Source: Macrocystis pyrifera
Taxonomy: Eukaryota; Sar; Phaeophyceae; Laminariales; Laminariaceae
DNA: 64,000 nt
Assembly (NCBI GenBank): GCA_031763025.1
Contig: JASSKH010000044.1
Span: 62,001 to 126,000, forward strand
Direction: 5' to 3'
In this document: piece after piece, positions 1-10,847 of the stretch
Layout: every line of letters starts with the position of its first letter
Position numbering within the stretch: the first letter of the stretch is position 1
Notes under the pieces: generated by a model
What the model saw: the letters and a program-made list of their open reading frames with translations, nothing else
The model's database searches: none
What the model was told of the DNA's origin: nothing
Program-made: the position numbers and the translations under genes

Positions 1-10
1 TCCACCCCTC

Positions 11-1058
11 TTGTCAGCCATGAAAATAACTAACTGGGACACGCAACTCGAAGTCTTGGGATGGGTCATTGATACTGAAGCACTTACTGTTACGTTCCCG
101 TCGCATAAGCGCCTCAAGCTGCACAATATCCTCGCGGAGTGGCCCTCGTCTCGTGCGTCCGCTTCAGCGAAGCAGGTGTCACAGTTAGTTCGTTGGCTAT
201 CTCATGCATGTGTCCTTTGCTGTTCGTCCGGGGCGCTTTTGCGTTAACCGCTTGTTGGCTTCCGTTGGTATGCCGCGCATTGCCGCCGGAGGTGATTTTG
301 ATTGTCGTATGGCAAACCCCGGGCGGCGTCTCGCCCTGGGACCCGAGTTCCACGGTGACCTCGAGTTTTGGAGGTGGTTCGTTGAGGAAGGGTGGAACGC
401 GCGCGGCGGAACCTTGTCGGCTCCGATGTATCATTTGCTTGAGCGCCCCCCTAGACGTACTCTGTTTTCGGACGCATCTGAAACCGCTGTCGGGGGGTTT
501 TGTCTTGAAACTGGTGTGTACTGGCGATACGAGCTTGACGCTGGGGAGCGGGCTAGATTTTGTGGATCGAGCAAGTCCGTTGCAGATGAGAACGATATAT
601 CAATTAATGTCCTCGAACTGCTGGGTATGGTGGTTTCTGCATGGATTCTCGTCTCTGCTTGTGCTGAAAGTCCGTTCGAAATGGGGGATTGTGTGTTATT
701 GCGGGGCGACAACGAGGCAGCCGTAGAGTGGATGCGCCGTTGTCGCGGGGGCAAGGAGCCGAGATCTGGCGCATTAATGCGCCTTCTTGGTGTGCTCGAA
801 CTGTCCTCGGCTTGGCACTTTGACGCAAACCACGTACGGGGCATTTTTAACGTGCCCGCTGATGGTATCTCACGGTGGGACTGTGCTTCCGTCCTCGCTA
901 ATCTGCGTGCTGTTCGACCCGATATTCCGTGGCAGGAACAGGACCTGGGGGATGCTGGCACATACCTCTGTACTTCGGTGTTGGCCTCGAACTCATGCGA
1001 AATGCCATTGCGACCTCGTCTGAACGCACTTATCAGGGGCATTTTGGCGCGTGGGTAG
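11..1058 (+). pseudogene. RT C-terminal segment and RNase H of DIRS-like element, frameshifted
   Basis: Positions 11 to about 205 encode the segment after the RT palm, with the motif LGWVIDTEALTVTFP. The frame then shifts, and 204-1058 continues with HVSFAVRPGR, the usual link to RNase H. RNase H acidic residues are visible in LFSDASE (near residue 88 of the second piece), in INVLELLGMV and in RGDNEAAVEW, followed by HVRGIFNVPADGISR. RNase H removes the RNA strand during cDNA synthesis. The palm with its catalytic aspartates lies left of the window. The ORF closes at 1058, but the plus-strand frame beginning near 1037 carries the homologous text on into the recombinase, so a second frameshift sits near 1035. 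Confidence 0.82.
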
Positions 1059-2254
1059 ACTTTCGGGTACGGTGTGGCATGTCTGTACTCCTAGACCGGT
1101 GAGGAGACAGCATGACCAACGTGTGGCATTTGTTCGAGTACGTCGCGTACGCTTTTGCCACCAAGAAATTGCGGTCGGCAACCATCGAGAGTCATTTGTC
1201 AGCGATCAATTTTTTTCATCATATTTCACGAGGGTTCGAGCTGGACACTACTCATCCGGTTTTGGTTAATGCACTCAAAGGTGCCGCTTGTTCGCATGCC
1301 GACGCTGGTAACCAAGCAACCGTGCGTAGGCCGGTTTAGTGGGAAATGTTGATCGCGGGTGAGAAATTGATATCTACGTGGCAGACGGGGGATCGCGTCT
1401 TGTGGCTTGCCCTCTGCGCTTCATTTTGTTTTTGACTCGCGCCTCGGAAATGTTTGCGGAAACTCGGTCACGTGTGCATGAGACGTATTGTTTGCGACGG
1501 GCCGATAGTAGCCTTTTTTCGCGAAAAATTACAGCTCACAGTCGCGCAGTGGTCCACCGCAGACCGCGTTGAGGTTCGGTTTCGTGGGTCGAATGGGGAC
1601 CAACTGTGAAAAGGGGCGGTTCTAACGCGCGTACGTTGCGGTCCGGCGTTGCGCGTGGGCGAAGGTGGCGGTGCTGTCGATCTCGTGATCGAATTGATGT
1701 CCTGTTATCTGTTTCTTCCCTCGTCGGCCCCACTTGCCGCTTTCGGCGTTGGTAATGGCAGATGGTCCATGTGGACACAGCAGCAAGCGACGACAGCTTT
1801 GCGGAAAGTGGTTGCGTTGGCGGGCGGGCGTGCGGAGGAGTACGCTCTGCACTCTCTGAGGATTGGGGGCGCAACACACGTGTCGGCGGGGGGGGCGACA
1901 CTAGAGGTGTTGCAGCGTGAGGGCCGATGGGCGTCCGATGCGTACAAGGCGTATGTTCGCAGTCATGGAAAGGATGCCAGTTGGGTAGCAGACATTATGG
2001 CCCAGGAAGGACGTAGCGGTGGGATCCAGCCGGGCCAGGGCACTGAGTGGGGGCGAGTTAATTCACTCTTAGAGGTGAATAGGCAGAAGATAATAATGGT
2101 GAAGTGTGTTATCACATGCGTTCCCTATGAGGTTGCAAGTGGGAGGGGAAGGGGGGTAGTAAGAACACATCAACTCCCATGTGTGATGGAGGCTGGTGTC
2201 GAGAGTTCTGTGTCGCCAGTTGGGTTGGGAGTTGACTCGAGTATACGGATGTGA
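1037..2254 (+). pseudogene. Tyrosine recombinase of DIRS-like element, broken
   Basis: This enzyme would insert the circular cDNA by strand exchange. The N-terminal core-binding region begins with HFGAWVDFRVRCGMS at about 1040 and continues in frame at 1112 with SATIESHLSAINFF. Stops lie near 1100 and at 1337-1339. A frame change near 1430 leads to LTRASE, which carries the first catalytic arginine. Another change before 1649 leads to the C-terminal catalytic block HSLRIGGATH (His-x-x-Arg), then LQREGRW (Trp at the His/Trp position) and AYKAYVR (the tyrosine nucleophile). So all tetrad positions can be found, but in two frames with at least two stops. The last frame runs on into repeat B1 and stops at 2252-2254. 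Confidence 0.82.
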
Positions 2255-2335
2255 GCGCGGGGTTGCCGTTGGGGCAGCCCGGGGGGGTCACCCCTTCTCC
2301 AACCCCCCTTTCCGGGCGGGGGGTTGCGCATTAAT
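2199..2335 (+). repeat. Split direct repeat B1, left part
   Basis: It starts with GTCGAGAGTTCTGTGTCGCC and ends with GGTTGCGCATTAAT. It is nearly identical to 4149-4286. The last part carries an AACCCCCC/GGGGGGTT inverted repeat that could fold into a hairpin. The copy is interrupted at its right end by the TIR element at 2337-3434 and resumes at 3436. Confidence 0.85.
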
Positions 2336-2336
2336 G

Positions 2337-2885
2337 GAGTGTTTGCGATTTTTGTTTTTTTACTTTTACTTCTCTAAAAATTCTCCCGAGGTAAATTTTT
2401 GAGGTAAATTTCTGAAAAAACGGCCGGAAAAGACTTCAGCGAAGTAAGGATTTCAGCGAAAGTTACGGTAACTTTTGGCTCTCTGTTTCATTGGCCTACA
2501 CGCACCGAGCATTATCTCGACGCAGAACGCAACTAAAATCTCGAAGGATCAAAACACCGAGCATCTTCCATGCCACCATGCTGCTTGCCGTACGCATCAC
2601 GACAACCGCTGGGAGCACAGAGGCTCGAGAGGTGTACCTTGAGTATAGCGCGCACGAGCGGCGTTGGATCGTGCCAGCGGGTCGCCGCCGCTGCTACGGT
2701 ACACGCTTTCGCCCGCTTGGTGACGACGTGGAGGATGCGTCGTCCCAAAAAGGACTCGTATTCACACTCGTGTTCGTACTCGTGCTCGTAGAGAGCGCGA
2801 CAGCATGACAGCTCGTGTATCATTTCGATTTCACCATACTACGGCTGCAGCAGCAGCAGCAGCGGCAGCAGCGGCAGCAGCGGCA

Positions 2886-2933
<48 letters not shown>

Positions 2934-2991
2934 GCGGCGGCGGCGGCGGCGGAGCGGAGCGCGCCGGCGCTGTGGCGTGCGTAGGCCGAGC

Positions 2992-3029
<38 letters not shown>

Positions 3030-3434
3030 CCAAAAATGGAAGCTGGTTGGTGCTGGTGCTTGCTGGTGCTGGTGCTGACGCTGTTTATTTTTGTTGCTCA
3101 CGCTGCCCCTAGCTGCGTCTAGCGCCAGCTAGCTGCTATTGCTGCTTGTAGTCGTGGGATGGCTGTGGTGGCTTTGCGGTCAACTGTGCCGCCAAAACGT
3201 TGCTGGGCTGCCGTCGCTACTCGCACGCTGTTTTTTTTTCCGTTCACAGCATTCGTTATTTTTTTGTTTGTCGCGTTGCCTCACCTCCCCACTTCCCTTC
3301 TTATTTTCGGAGGCGTCGCCTGCAGGATTTGATTTACCTCACTCGCAAACACACCGAAATCAGGAAGGGAAGGAAATTCACTTTTTTTAGCGGAAGTAAA
3401 GTTTTTTTTTTTTTTACCTCTATCGCAAACACTC
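2337..3434. mobile_element. TIR element of 1.1 kb inserted in repeat B1
   Basis: The ends are GAGTGTTTGCGA (2337-2348) and its reverse complement TCGCAAACACTC (3423-3434). Weaker inverted similarity continues for about 50 bp inward (ACTTTTACTTC, GAGGTAAA). B2 (4149-4314) is the uninterrupted site: there CGCATTAAT is followed directly by ATAATACAAC, whereas here the element lies between them. Flanks suggest a 3-4 bp target duplication (AAT or TAAT) with one mismatch. No transposase is visible, so it looks non-autonomous; the family is unknown. Confidence 0.7.
2843..3023. repeat. CAG/GCG trinucleotide microsatellite
   Basis: Runs of CAG grade into GCG/GGC and, after a short interruption near 2953-2993, return to CAG. 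It lies inside the TIR element. All six frames are open here for trivial reasons (poly-Ala, poly-Arg and similar), so no protein is called. Confidence 0.95.
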
Positions 3435-3435
3435 T

Positions 3436-3463
3436 ATTATAATACAACTTCGAAAGCAAAGTG
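3436..3463 (+). repeat. Split direct repeat B1, right end
   Basis: ATAATACAACTTCGAAAGCA plus eight more bases matches the end of B2 at 4287-4314. It is the displaced tail of B1 beyond the inserted TIR element. Confidence 0.8.
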
Positions 3464-4148
3464 CAAAGCAGAATATTCTCGGAAGAATGAGAGAATGTGA
3501 GTTTTGTACGTACGTAAGAAGTTCAAGCCAATCAGAGGACTGCGGTGATTCATGGTAGCATGAATCGTAGCCCTTGGTAAACACACCTTGTCTGGTACGT
3601 AGCCGCAACCTACACGTATCAGCGCAGTGAAGCAGAGGCAGAGCTACAGGTCCAAGGTGTGAGACTAGTTTGAGTTCCCACGCACCCGCCCGTGCTTTTG
3701 AGGGAGTCAGTGGGGGGGAGTTCAATAGTCGCAATAACGTTTGCGTTTGTTGCTGTATGATATACGTACCCGGTAATTTCGCTCATGGTGCGACCGGGTG
3801 TCGTAGATTGCGCGAGTGGCGGCGTGGGCTAGCCGCCTTATTTGGCGTTTGGTATGGTTCGATGCAGGTGGGGTTTCTTTATATCATACTATTATAGTTG
3901 ATAAAAGTAAACATGGCGTTGACGTGGTGTTGCGTCGGCTCGGATTTTGCGTGCAATCTGAAAGTATCGGAGAAGGGGGTCATCCGTATATTAACACTGA
4001 AGTGCATTGTGAGTTTAAATGTACTTGTGTTATTGTATATGCCTGGTACAAGTGCGTGTCGATTTTCTCACGTGTGAGGTTATCTTGTACTTGGTGTGGT
4101 TTCTCGAGTTATGTGTCAGAAACGGCTTTTCTGATAGCGGTTTGGTAG
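3464..4148 (+). repeat. Putative A2 segment between B1 and B2
   Basis: About 685 bp with no convincing coding sequence. In PAT/Ngaro-type elements the segment between the two B copies repeats the extreme 5' end (A1). A1 would be left of the window, so this identity cannot be tested here. The assignment rests only on position. Confidence 0.5.
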
Positions 4149-4314
4149 GCGTCGAGAGTTCTGTGTCGCCAGTTGGGTTGGCAGTTGACTCGAGTATACG
4201 GATGTGAGCGCGGGATTGCCGTTGGGGCAGCCCCGGGGGGGTCATCCCTTCTCCAACCCCCCTTTCCGGGCGGGGGGTTGCGCATTAATATAATACAACT
4301 TCGAAAGCAAAGTG
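4149..4314 (+). repeat. Split direct repeat B2, 3' end of DIRS-like element
   Basis: Second copy of B, uninterrupted, beginning GTCGAGAGTTCTGTGTCGCC and ending AGCAAAGTG. It differs from B1 at only a few positions. Sequence after 4314 differs from that after B1, so this is the likely right boundary of the element. Confidence 0.8.
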
Positions 4315-4422
4315 GAAATCGACTATAACGACCACTTGTGTTCCCCCGTTACCGACGGATAGCAAACAACTATTTCCAAATTTTCTCAAATATGGCCCCG
4401 TTATGTACATTCATTGTTAATG

Positions 4423-5290
4423 CCCTCGATGAAATGCATTCGAGCGCTGTTCTCAGTTTGCTTGTCTCATTTTTTGTGAAGTCGCAGGTGAAGTTGTTGA
4501 GAGTGACGGGAGACGCCAGTCGGCAGACGGAACCCCAGAGTGCTGTGTCTGGCTCAGGCAGAGCGTCTACTTGTTGACTATCGGGACCACTTGTTACAGT
4601 ACTCGGCGGGGACATGTACCCATCAGCAGCACACGAAGACGGCACGAGCACCCGCACGAGTACCATAGCAATGGGATCGATATCATTGAGATGTAATTGG
4701 GGCTGCAGGGCTAAATACAAGACTGTTGCCCAATGAAAAGCGAAACATGAACGGGGAGAGATCTCCAACAATCATTCAGAAAGCTGACGATGCTCTCTTG
4801 GCCAAAGCGGAACATTTCGGTTGTTTATTAGAACACGTAAACCACAGATTGACAAGAGATCTCTGTACCGAGAAATAGTTGTTGGCGAAATGAGAACTGA
4901 GGTGGATGCATGCTCTGGGGGGCAAGAGCTTGCCGCCGGCGTCCTACAGAATCCTCCCAAACCTGGCAAAAAAGCCCTTTTTTTGTTGTGTGTTGTTACA
5001 CATTCGACAGATTGATGTCTTTTCAACTGCCGGGCTAATATTTTTGCGAGTACCGAAACATACGACGAGAGGATCGCAAAATACAAATAAAGGCGAAAAG
5101 TAGAAAGTAATCAACTAACTGCTGTTGTAAAAGACCTACGATAGTATTCAATCTTGGGTCATTCTTTTAGTGAGTACCGAAACATACATACGACGAGGAT
5201 CGCAAAATACCAATAAAGGCGAAAAGTACAAAGTATCTCAACTAACTACTGTTGTTGTTGTAAAAGACCTACGATAGTCCGTATGCAATT
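4423..5290 (+). repeat. Alpha module, copy 1
   Basis: It runs from CCTCGATGAAATGCATTCG through GGTACCACTTGTTACAGTAC-like and GGGATCGATATCATTGAG-like segments to the core at 4901. It then ends in two copies of a segment with GCGAGTACCGAAACATACG and AATAAAGGCGAAAAGTA. The matching minus-strand reading frame is not kept in the other alpha copies. Confidence 0.8.
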
Positions 5291-5344
5291 TTTTATTAAT
5301 AGTAGCAGTGTGCAATAGTTTAATAGTACTCTTCTAGAGTATTG

Positions 5345-5868
5345 GGCTATCTCTTATGGGAGGGTTTTGAAAACCGAAAAACTCACCCGAAACTGTGTTT
5401 TATACATGCTTGCACGTATTTTACACCCGGAGTACGACCGAATCAGGCTCGCTCTTCTCGGAATACTTGCAGTCTTTCGGGTAGAGGTATCTAGACCCGT
5501 TTTTCTTTTCTCCAAGGGGGTTTTCCAATTTTTTACGATGTTGTCATTTTCAGACAAAAAAAGCATCAAAAAAAAAAATAAAAGGGCATTTTCAGATATA
5601 TATATCGACGTTTCAGCCGAAAAAGGACCTCTTTTTCAAATAAATCGCGTCCGAAACTGAAAAGAGGAAACTGGAGTGTATCCACATATATTTTCAAACT
5701 GCTACCCTGAAGAAACGGCAAACGGCGTTGCATGCCTCTCCCAAAATGGCTAGTGGGACTTCAAGAAACGCGTGCCCGATTCGCCCGCTTCCCTGATCAA
5801 ACACGCCCGCGAAGGTGCTGAAACCTCGATTTCCAAAAATTGAAACCGGTTTGCCACAAAAGAAGGCC
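5345..5868. mobile_element. Harbinger-like MITE, degenerate copy
   Basis: About 520 bp that match the reverse complement of 18604-19101 along their length. The left end reads GGCTATCTCTTATGGGAGGG and the right end AAGAAGGCC followed by TTA. The terminal repeats are more worn than in the other copy. The left flank is TTG and not TTA. Confidence 0.7.
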
Positions 5869-6395
5869 TTAGCGCAGAACGAAAATTGAATAGGGTGTTT
5901 TCGTCGGTACACTTATCCAAAAATGATGTCGCTCCGATATGCGCCTTATCAATTTCTAAATATAGATCTTCTCGGAAAACGATCAGATGGGTGTCGTGTG
6001 TGCAATAATTTGCAAGTACGTACGTGGTATGCTGTACAAATCTGTCCTATACGATGGATGAGCGCTGTGCGCTGCTTGCTGTGTACCCGAATCAAACGTT
6101 CGTTGCTGCCTTTGTCGTGGTGTTCCTGAGTGCGTGAGGGCAACTTGATACACAGCGCTGCGGCGAGCCCTCCAAAAAAAGGCACCGCGCCGAACCCGAC
6201 ATCAGCACAGCAAAGCAGCAGAGTGCATACAGTAAATAGACCTTCTGGCGGCCTGCGTTTCATCGCTTCTCCGTGCCCTGCCGTTCTCCCAAAACGTAGC
6301 AGCAAGGAACAAAAACATGCAGTCAGAAACGACACAGCAAGATAGATGCTGTACCTGCTGTATGTACGTGTGTACTAGTGTTTTTACCCCTATAA
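5869..6395 (+). repeat. Left arm of a 10.3-kb inverted repeat
   Basis: It starts TTAGCGCAGAACGAAAATTG and matches the reverse complement of 15640-16157 for about 515 bp. A third, partial copy in direct orientation is at 12668-12852. All three outer ends have TA immediately outside GCGCAGAACG, which would suit a TA target. A minus-strand frame of 128 codons (5949-6335) crosses the arm. It is only partly conserved in the other arm. Confidence 0.8.
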
Positions 6396-6877
6396 TTAAA
6401 GTAGCTTCCGTGTTACGCGCCTTGGCCAATGAAAAACATTTTGGGGGTTGATACACATTCGACAGATTGGCATGTATTTTCAACTGTCGGGTTTTTATAT
6501 GCGAGCACCACCGAAACATGCGATGACTGATCGCAAACAAATAAAGGCGAAAAATAGAAAGCAATCCACTGCTGCCGGCGGCGTCCTACGGTGTCCCCCC
6601 AAAGCTGACAAAAAAAAAAGCATGTTTTGCCTTTCGCTGCTGTATAAGAGACCTGCGACAGTGTATGCCATTTGTTTGCCATTCGAGATGGATACAGCAC
6701 AGCAGAGTAGTACTCGTACATAATTTTCTGTGGCACAAAAAGTAACCCACTCCTGTTGCACGTAAAAGACCTTCTATTTCTAATAGACGAGGCGTATTAC
6801 GCTGCTTGCAACGTTAAGTATGAACTATTTAATCAGTCGAACTCACGGCTGACGTACTTGAAAATTTATAAAATAGT

Positions 6878-7790
6878 ATGCGAATGGAAACGCGAAGTAC
6901 ACCAAAAAAGTATTGTTTCAGCTCGTGCGACGATACATGATAGACGCTCGATCTCGACACAGACTCGGTCCACGGACAACCCGCGTGGTGTCGGGGAAGA
7001 TCAACTAGTATAGATGACAAGTTCGAAGGAATGAGGTGGATGCATGCTTCAGGGGGCAAAAGCTTGCCGGCGGCGTCCTACGGTATCCCTCCAAAACTGC
7101 AAAAAGCCCATTTCTTGGCATTCGAGACGTGTGTTGTATTGGTAGACGAAATGCATTTGTTTTGCCATTCGAGACGAATGCAGCAGTTGTACGTACTCGT
7201 CGATAATTTTGCTGTGGCACAAAAAATAACCCACTCCTGTTGTACTGTTTGCAAAAGACCTGCTATGGTATGCGAATGGAAACGCGAAATACACCAGAGA
7301 AGTATTTTTTCAGCTCGTGCGACGATACATAATAGACGCTCGATCTTGACAGAGACTTAGCCGATGGAGATCCCGCGCGGTGGCGGGCAAGATCAACTAG
7401 TATAGATGACGGGCTCGAAGAAATGAGGTGGATGCATGCTCTAGGGGGCAAGAGCTTGCCGGCGGCGTCCAACGGTATCCTCCTAAACCTTAAAAGAAGC
7501 CCATCTCTTGCCATTCGACACCTTTGTTGTACTGCTGAAAAAAATACCTGCTCGTGCGACGATAGACGATAGACGTTTGTTGTACAGTAACTGTATAAGA
7601 CCGCTCGATCTCGAAAGACACTCAGCCCACGGGCAACCCGCGCGGCGGCAGGAAAGACAAACTAGTATAGATGACGGGCTCGAAGAAATTAAGTGGATGC
7701 ATGCTCTAGGGGGCAAGAGCTTGCCGGCGGCGTCCTACGGTATCTTCCCAAACCTGAAAAAATACCCATTTTTTGCCGTTCGAGACGGAT
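6878..7790 (+). repeat. Three gamma modules in tandem
   Basis: Copies begin near 6878, 7265 and 7540. Each reads TATGCGAATGGAAACGCG (absent in the third), then GACGATACACGATAGACGCT-like sequence, CAGCCCACGGGCAACCCGCG-like sequence, GATCAACTAGTATAGATGAC and the core. Spacing is irregular, so they are dispersed copies more than a satellite. Confidence 0.75.
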
Positions 7791-7838
7791 GCAGCAGCAG
7801 TAGTAGTACTCGTAGCTAACGTTTTTCATATATTTGTT

Positions 7839-8501
7839 GCACACCAGCGGCCAATGCGCTGCACTGAGCGTGGGACCCAAGCGTCTGAGCCTACTCTTAC
7901 TCTTGTACCCATCGCCACCCTTGCACAACAAGACAGCACTACAACAATAGCAGGCACCTGGTCTGCTTTATAGACGTTTCCTCAACTCGGTATGGGCGTC
8001 TGAGCCAACTCTTGTATTCATCGCCACCCTTGCTCAACAAGATGGCACTCTAGCAGTAGCAGGCACCTGGTCTGGTGTATAGACTAACCCCAACTCGGTA
8101 TGGGATATGGGACATGTTGGTTGTATGGTATATGGGAATATGGGATATGGGATCTGGTGGTATGTTGTATGGGAATATGGGAAAACCACCGTATGTGGTG
8201 TGGTATGTGTTGACGGTATTGTACGGGAAAAACACAGTATATGGTACGGTACGTTTGCGTTATGGTATCATGGTACGATGTCGTGGATTTATTATATGGC
8301 TAAATTTGCGTGGTGGTATGGTATGTTTCAGTATGTAAGGTCCGTAAGGGTCGAAAACGTGGTACCAATATCAATTGTAACGAGCTTATATATCGGCCAT
8401 TGGAAAGTGTTCGAAAGTCTAAGCCTTGCGGACAGTCAGACAGACAGACAGACACATTTGCATTGACCAAAACAGAGAGTCAGTTCTACAAACTGATAAT
8501 T
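7839..8501 (+). repeat. Beta module, copy 1
   Basis: It starts GCACACCAGCGGCCAATGCG, then has a stretch rich in TATGGGA/TATGGTA, and ends with a short CAGA microsatellite near 8436-8455 followed by a CAGTTCTACAAACTGA-like segment. It is followed directly by alpha copy 2. Confidence 0.75.
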
Positions 8502-8519
8502 TGAAAGGCAAACATGCAG

Positions 8520-9335
8520 TGTTATTGCCTGATGAAATGCTCTCAGTTTGCTTGTCTCATTTTTTGTGTGTAAAGTCGCAGGTGGAGTTGTTGAGAGTGA
8601 CGGGAGAGGCCAGTCCTGACCGGCACAGACGGAACCCCAGAGTGCTGTGTTTGGCTCAGGCAGAGCGTCTACTTGTTGACTATCGGTACCACTTGTTACA
8701 GTACTCGGCGGGGACTTATATCCGACAGCAGCACACGAAGACGGAACGAGCACCCGCACCAGTACCACTGGAATGGGATCGATATCATTGAGGTGTAATG
8801 GGGTTGAAGGGCTAAATACAAGACCCGTTGGCCAATGAAAAACGAAACATGATCGGGGAGAGATCTCCAACAATCAGTCAGAAAGCTGACGACGCTCTCT
8901 TGGCCAAAGCAAAACGTATCGGCTGTTTATTACAACAAGTAAACGGCAGATTGACAAGAGATCTCTGTACTGCGAAATGGTTGTTGGCGAAATGAGAACT
9001 GAGGTGGATGCATATGCTCGAGGGGGCAAGAGCTTGCCGCCGGCGTCCTACGGTATCATCCCAAACCTGAAAAATGCCCATTGTTTGCTGTGTGTTGTTA
9101 CACATTCGACAGGTTGACGTATTTTAAACTGCCGTTTTATTTTTTTTGCGAGTACGGAAACATACGCACGATGAAGATCGCAAGATACGAATAAAGGCGA
9201 AAAGTAGAAAGTAATCGACTAACTGCTGTTGTAAACGACCTACGATAGTATGCAATTTTGGGTCGTCATTCTTTTTGCGAGTACCGAAACATACGACGAG
9301 GACCGCAAAATTTAAATAAAGGCGAAAAGTACAGC
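8520..9335 (+). repeat. Alpha module, copy 2
   Basis: It joins beta copy 1 directly. The core is at 9003, and it ends in the same doubled GAGTACCGAAACATACG segment as alpha copy 1. Confidence 0.75.
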
Positions 9336-9498
9336 TATTTCAGCTGGTGCGACAGATACGCGATGGACGCTTGATTTCGACAGAGACTCAGCCCACGGGC
9401 GACCCGCGCGGTGGCGGGCAATATCAACTAGTATAGATGGCGGGCTCAAAGAAAGGAGGTGGATGCATGCTCTAGGGGGCAAGACCTTGCCGGCGGTA
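9335..9498 (+). repeat. Gamma module, truncated copy
   Basis: The 5' part with TATGCGAATGG is missing. The CAGCCCACGGG segment and the core (9458) are present. The copy breaks off within the core, at TTGCCGGCGGTACC. Confidence 0.7.
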
Positions 9499-9740
9499 CC
9501 TCTATTATCAAGACGACTTAATTTAATTGAATTTCAGGTCTATTTATTTGCTGCTGCTTCTGTGCCGCTGCTGTAGTCTACGAGTACGTATCCACCGATC
9601 GGTGCGCGACGAGTGCGCTTCTCCTGGTCTCTAGGCCCAAACCCGCGCCAGCCGACTGTAGTCTGGACACGGAGAGATGCACCGCCCGCTGACCGCGCGT
9701 CGGGCGCGAAGAAACGATGCTATACAGTTGTGTCACCATC

Positions 9741-9968
9741 CTACTCATCGATCGTTCTGCTGCTGTTTGTTGTCGTGGACAACATCTTGAATTCAGAGAG
9801 CTTGCCATTTTCCGATACGAAGAACTGATCACCCAAGTCGTCAGAGTCTGTGTCTAGGATGTCCTCTAACGTCAAATATTCCGCCAGCAGGACCGGTGCA
9901 GGTGACAACTGCTGCCAGCCGGCAGAGACTCCGGGCACACAACAAACCAGGGACGACCCCGAAGACAC
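9741..9968 (-). other. Unrecognised minus-strand ORF of about 75 codons
   Basis: The C-terminal half is acidic (LTLEDILDTDSDDLGDQFF) and looks protein-like. A second copy of the end of this sequence lies at 14063-14155 without the upstream part, so the sequence is itself repeated. I do not recognise a family. It may be a fragment of a mobile-element or host gene, or chance. Confidence 0.25.
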
Positions 9969-10155
9969 AGGAACAAAACTTCCGTTTCAATTGAGGTGCT
10001 ACCAGTCACAGGGCACCACAGCGGCACGAGCACCTGCACCACCAGTACGACAGGATGGGATCGATTTCATCGGTTTTCGCAGATCTAAATACATTACTTA
10101 AGCGATGCGCGTCACAGCACAGAAACCGTCAGTACAGACAACTTACCGGTTGTAA

Positions 10156-10245
10156 ATAGGACCTACGGTACACACAAATACCTATATACTTCCCTATTTT
10201 GACTAGCATATTTGGTCCTACTACTATGGTACCCCGTCATAGTAG
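10156..10245 (+). mobile_element. Short MITE family, copy 1
   Basis: It contains ATAGGACCTACGGTACACAC, then CCCTATTTT and ATTTGGTCCT, and ends near ACCCCGTCAT. Related copies are at 62113-62219 (same strand) and about 37203-37308 (opposite strand). The terminal inverted repeats are best preserved in the copy at 62.1 kb. Confidence 0.6.
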
Positions 10246-10756
10246 TTTGCTGATGCTGTCGCTGTTGTTGCGCACCAGGCTACCAGATACCAGATATTTG
10301 ATAAATTATGCTCGGATTTACTGTAGAGCAGGAAGCGACCACGCCGAAAAACGTCACTGAATATATATTGCAAACCCCATGGGTCAAGACAGCCAGAAGC
10401 GACCTTGCTCGGCCGTTTGCGCGCGGCGGACAATGACCTCAAAACGCCGTTAGCCAATCACGCTGAGCGAGTCATTGTTCTGCAAGGTGATCCCACTTTT
10501 GTTGCGATCGATGCGCCGTAGCCAATTTGCGAAACATTTCGTCCCTCGTACCGAATCTGGCACGAGTGTCTACAAGCGACTGTCCCCCCGGTGAGTCTGA
10601 GTCGCGTAGGTCAAGGCGCAGGGCTCCGTTGAACCTGAGAATTGGCCCAGGCTGCTTGCAAGTGTGCCTGCTATCGATTGGCGTGGTATACACATCAACG
10701 TCGGGGGCGGTTTGAGACCAGATTTTGCGAGGATTGGAGTTTCCTTGTGACTGCGG

Positions 10757-10801
10757 ACAGACAGACAGACCGTCAGTCAGACAGACAGACAGACAGACAG
10801 A
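10757..10801. repeat. CAGA tetranucleotide microsatellite
   Basis: CAGA repeats with one interruption (CCGTCAGT), marking the end of a beta remnant that leads into alpha copy 3. Equivalent tracts are at 8436-8455, 11920-11943 and 14964-14997. Confidence 0.85.
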
Positions 10802-10847
10802 AAAGATTGCAAGTACCGCAGCTGAGACTCAGTTTTACTAATTGTTA

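Larger units (their letters stand above)
1..4314 (+). mobile_element. DIRS-order tyrosine-recombinase retrotransposon (PAT/Ngaro-like), 5' end outside window
   Basis: The coding part reads RT connection segment, RNase H, then tyrosine recombinase, the gene order of the DIRS order, which integrates by recombinase and not by a DDE integrase. Downstream of it a sequence of about 165 bp (B) occurs twice, as B1 (2199-2335 plus 3436-3463) and B2 (4149-4314), with about 685 bp of other sequence (A2) between. B1-A2-B2 is the 3' half of the split direct repeat of PAT, Ngaro and TOC elements; the matching A1 should lie left of the window. No methyltransferase domain is visible, though the 5' part is cut off. 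Several frameshifts and stops show the copy is dead. The order is secure; the PAT/Ngaro assignment is inferred from repeat layout. Confidence 0.8.

Noticed and set aside
2815..3101. Long open frames on both strands (poly-Ala, poly-Arg, poly-Cys)
   Set aside because: They are produced by the CAG/GCG microsatellite, which is open in all frames; no real gene signal.
4370..4771. Minus-strand ORF of 133 codons in alpha copy 1, with recognisable text in other alpha copies
   Set aside because: The frame is broken at different points in copies 2-4; the likeness comes from DNA repeat identity, not protein selection.
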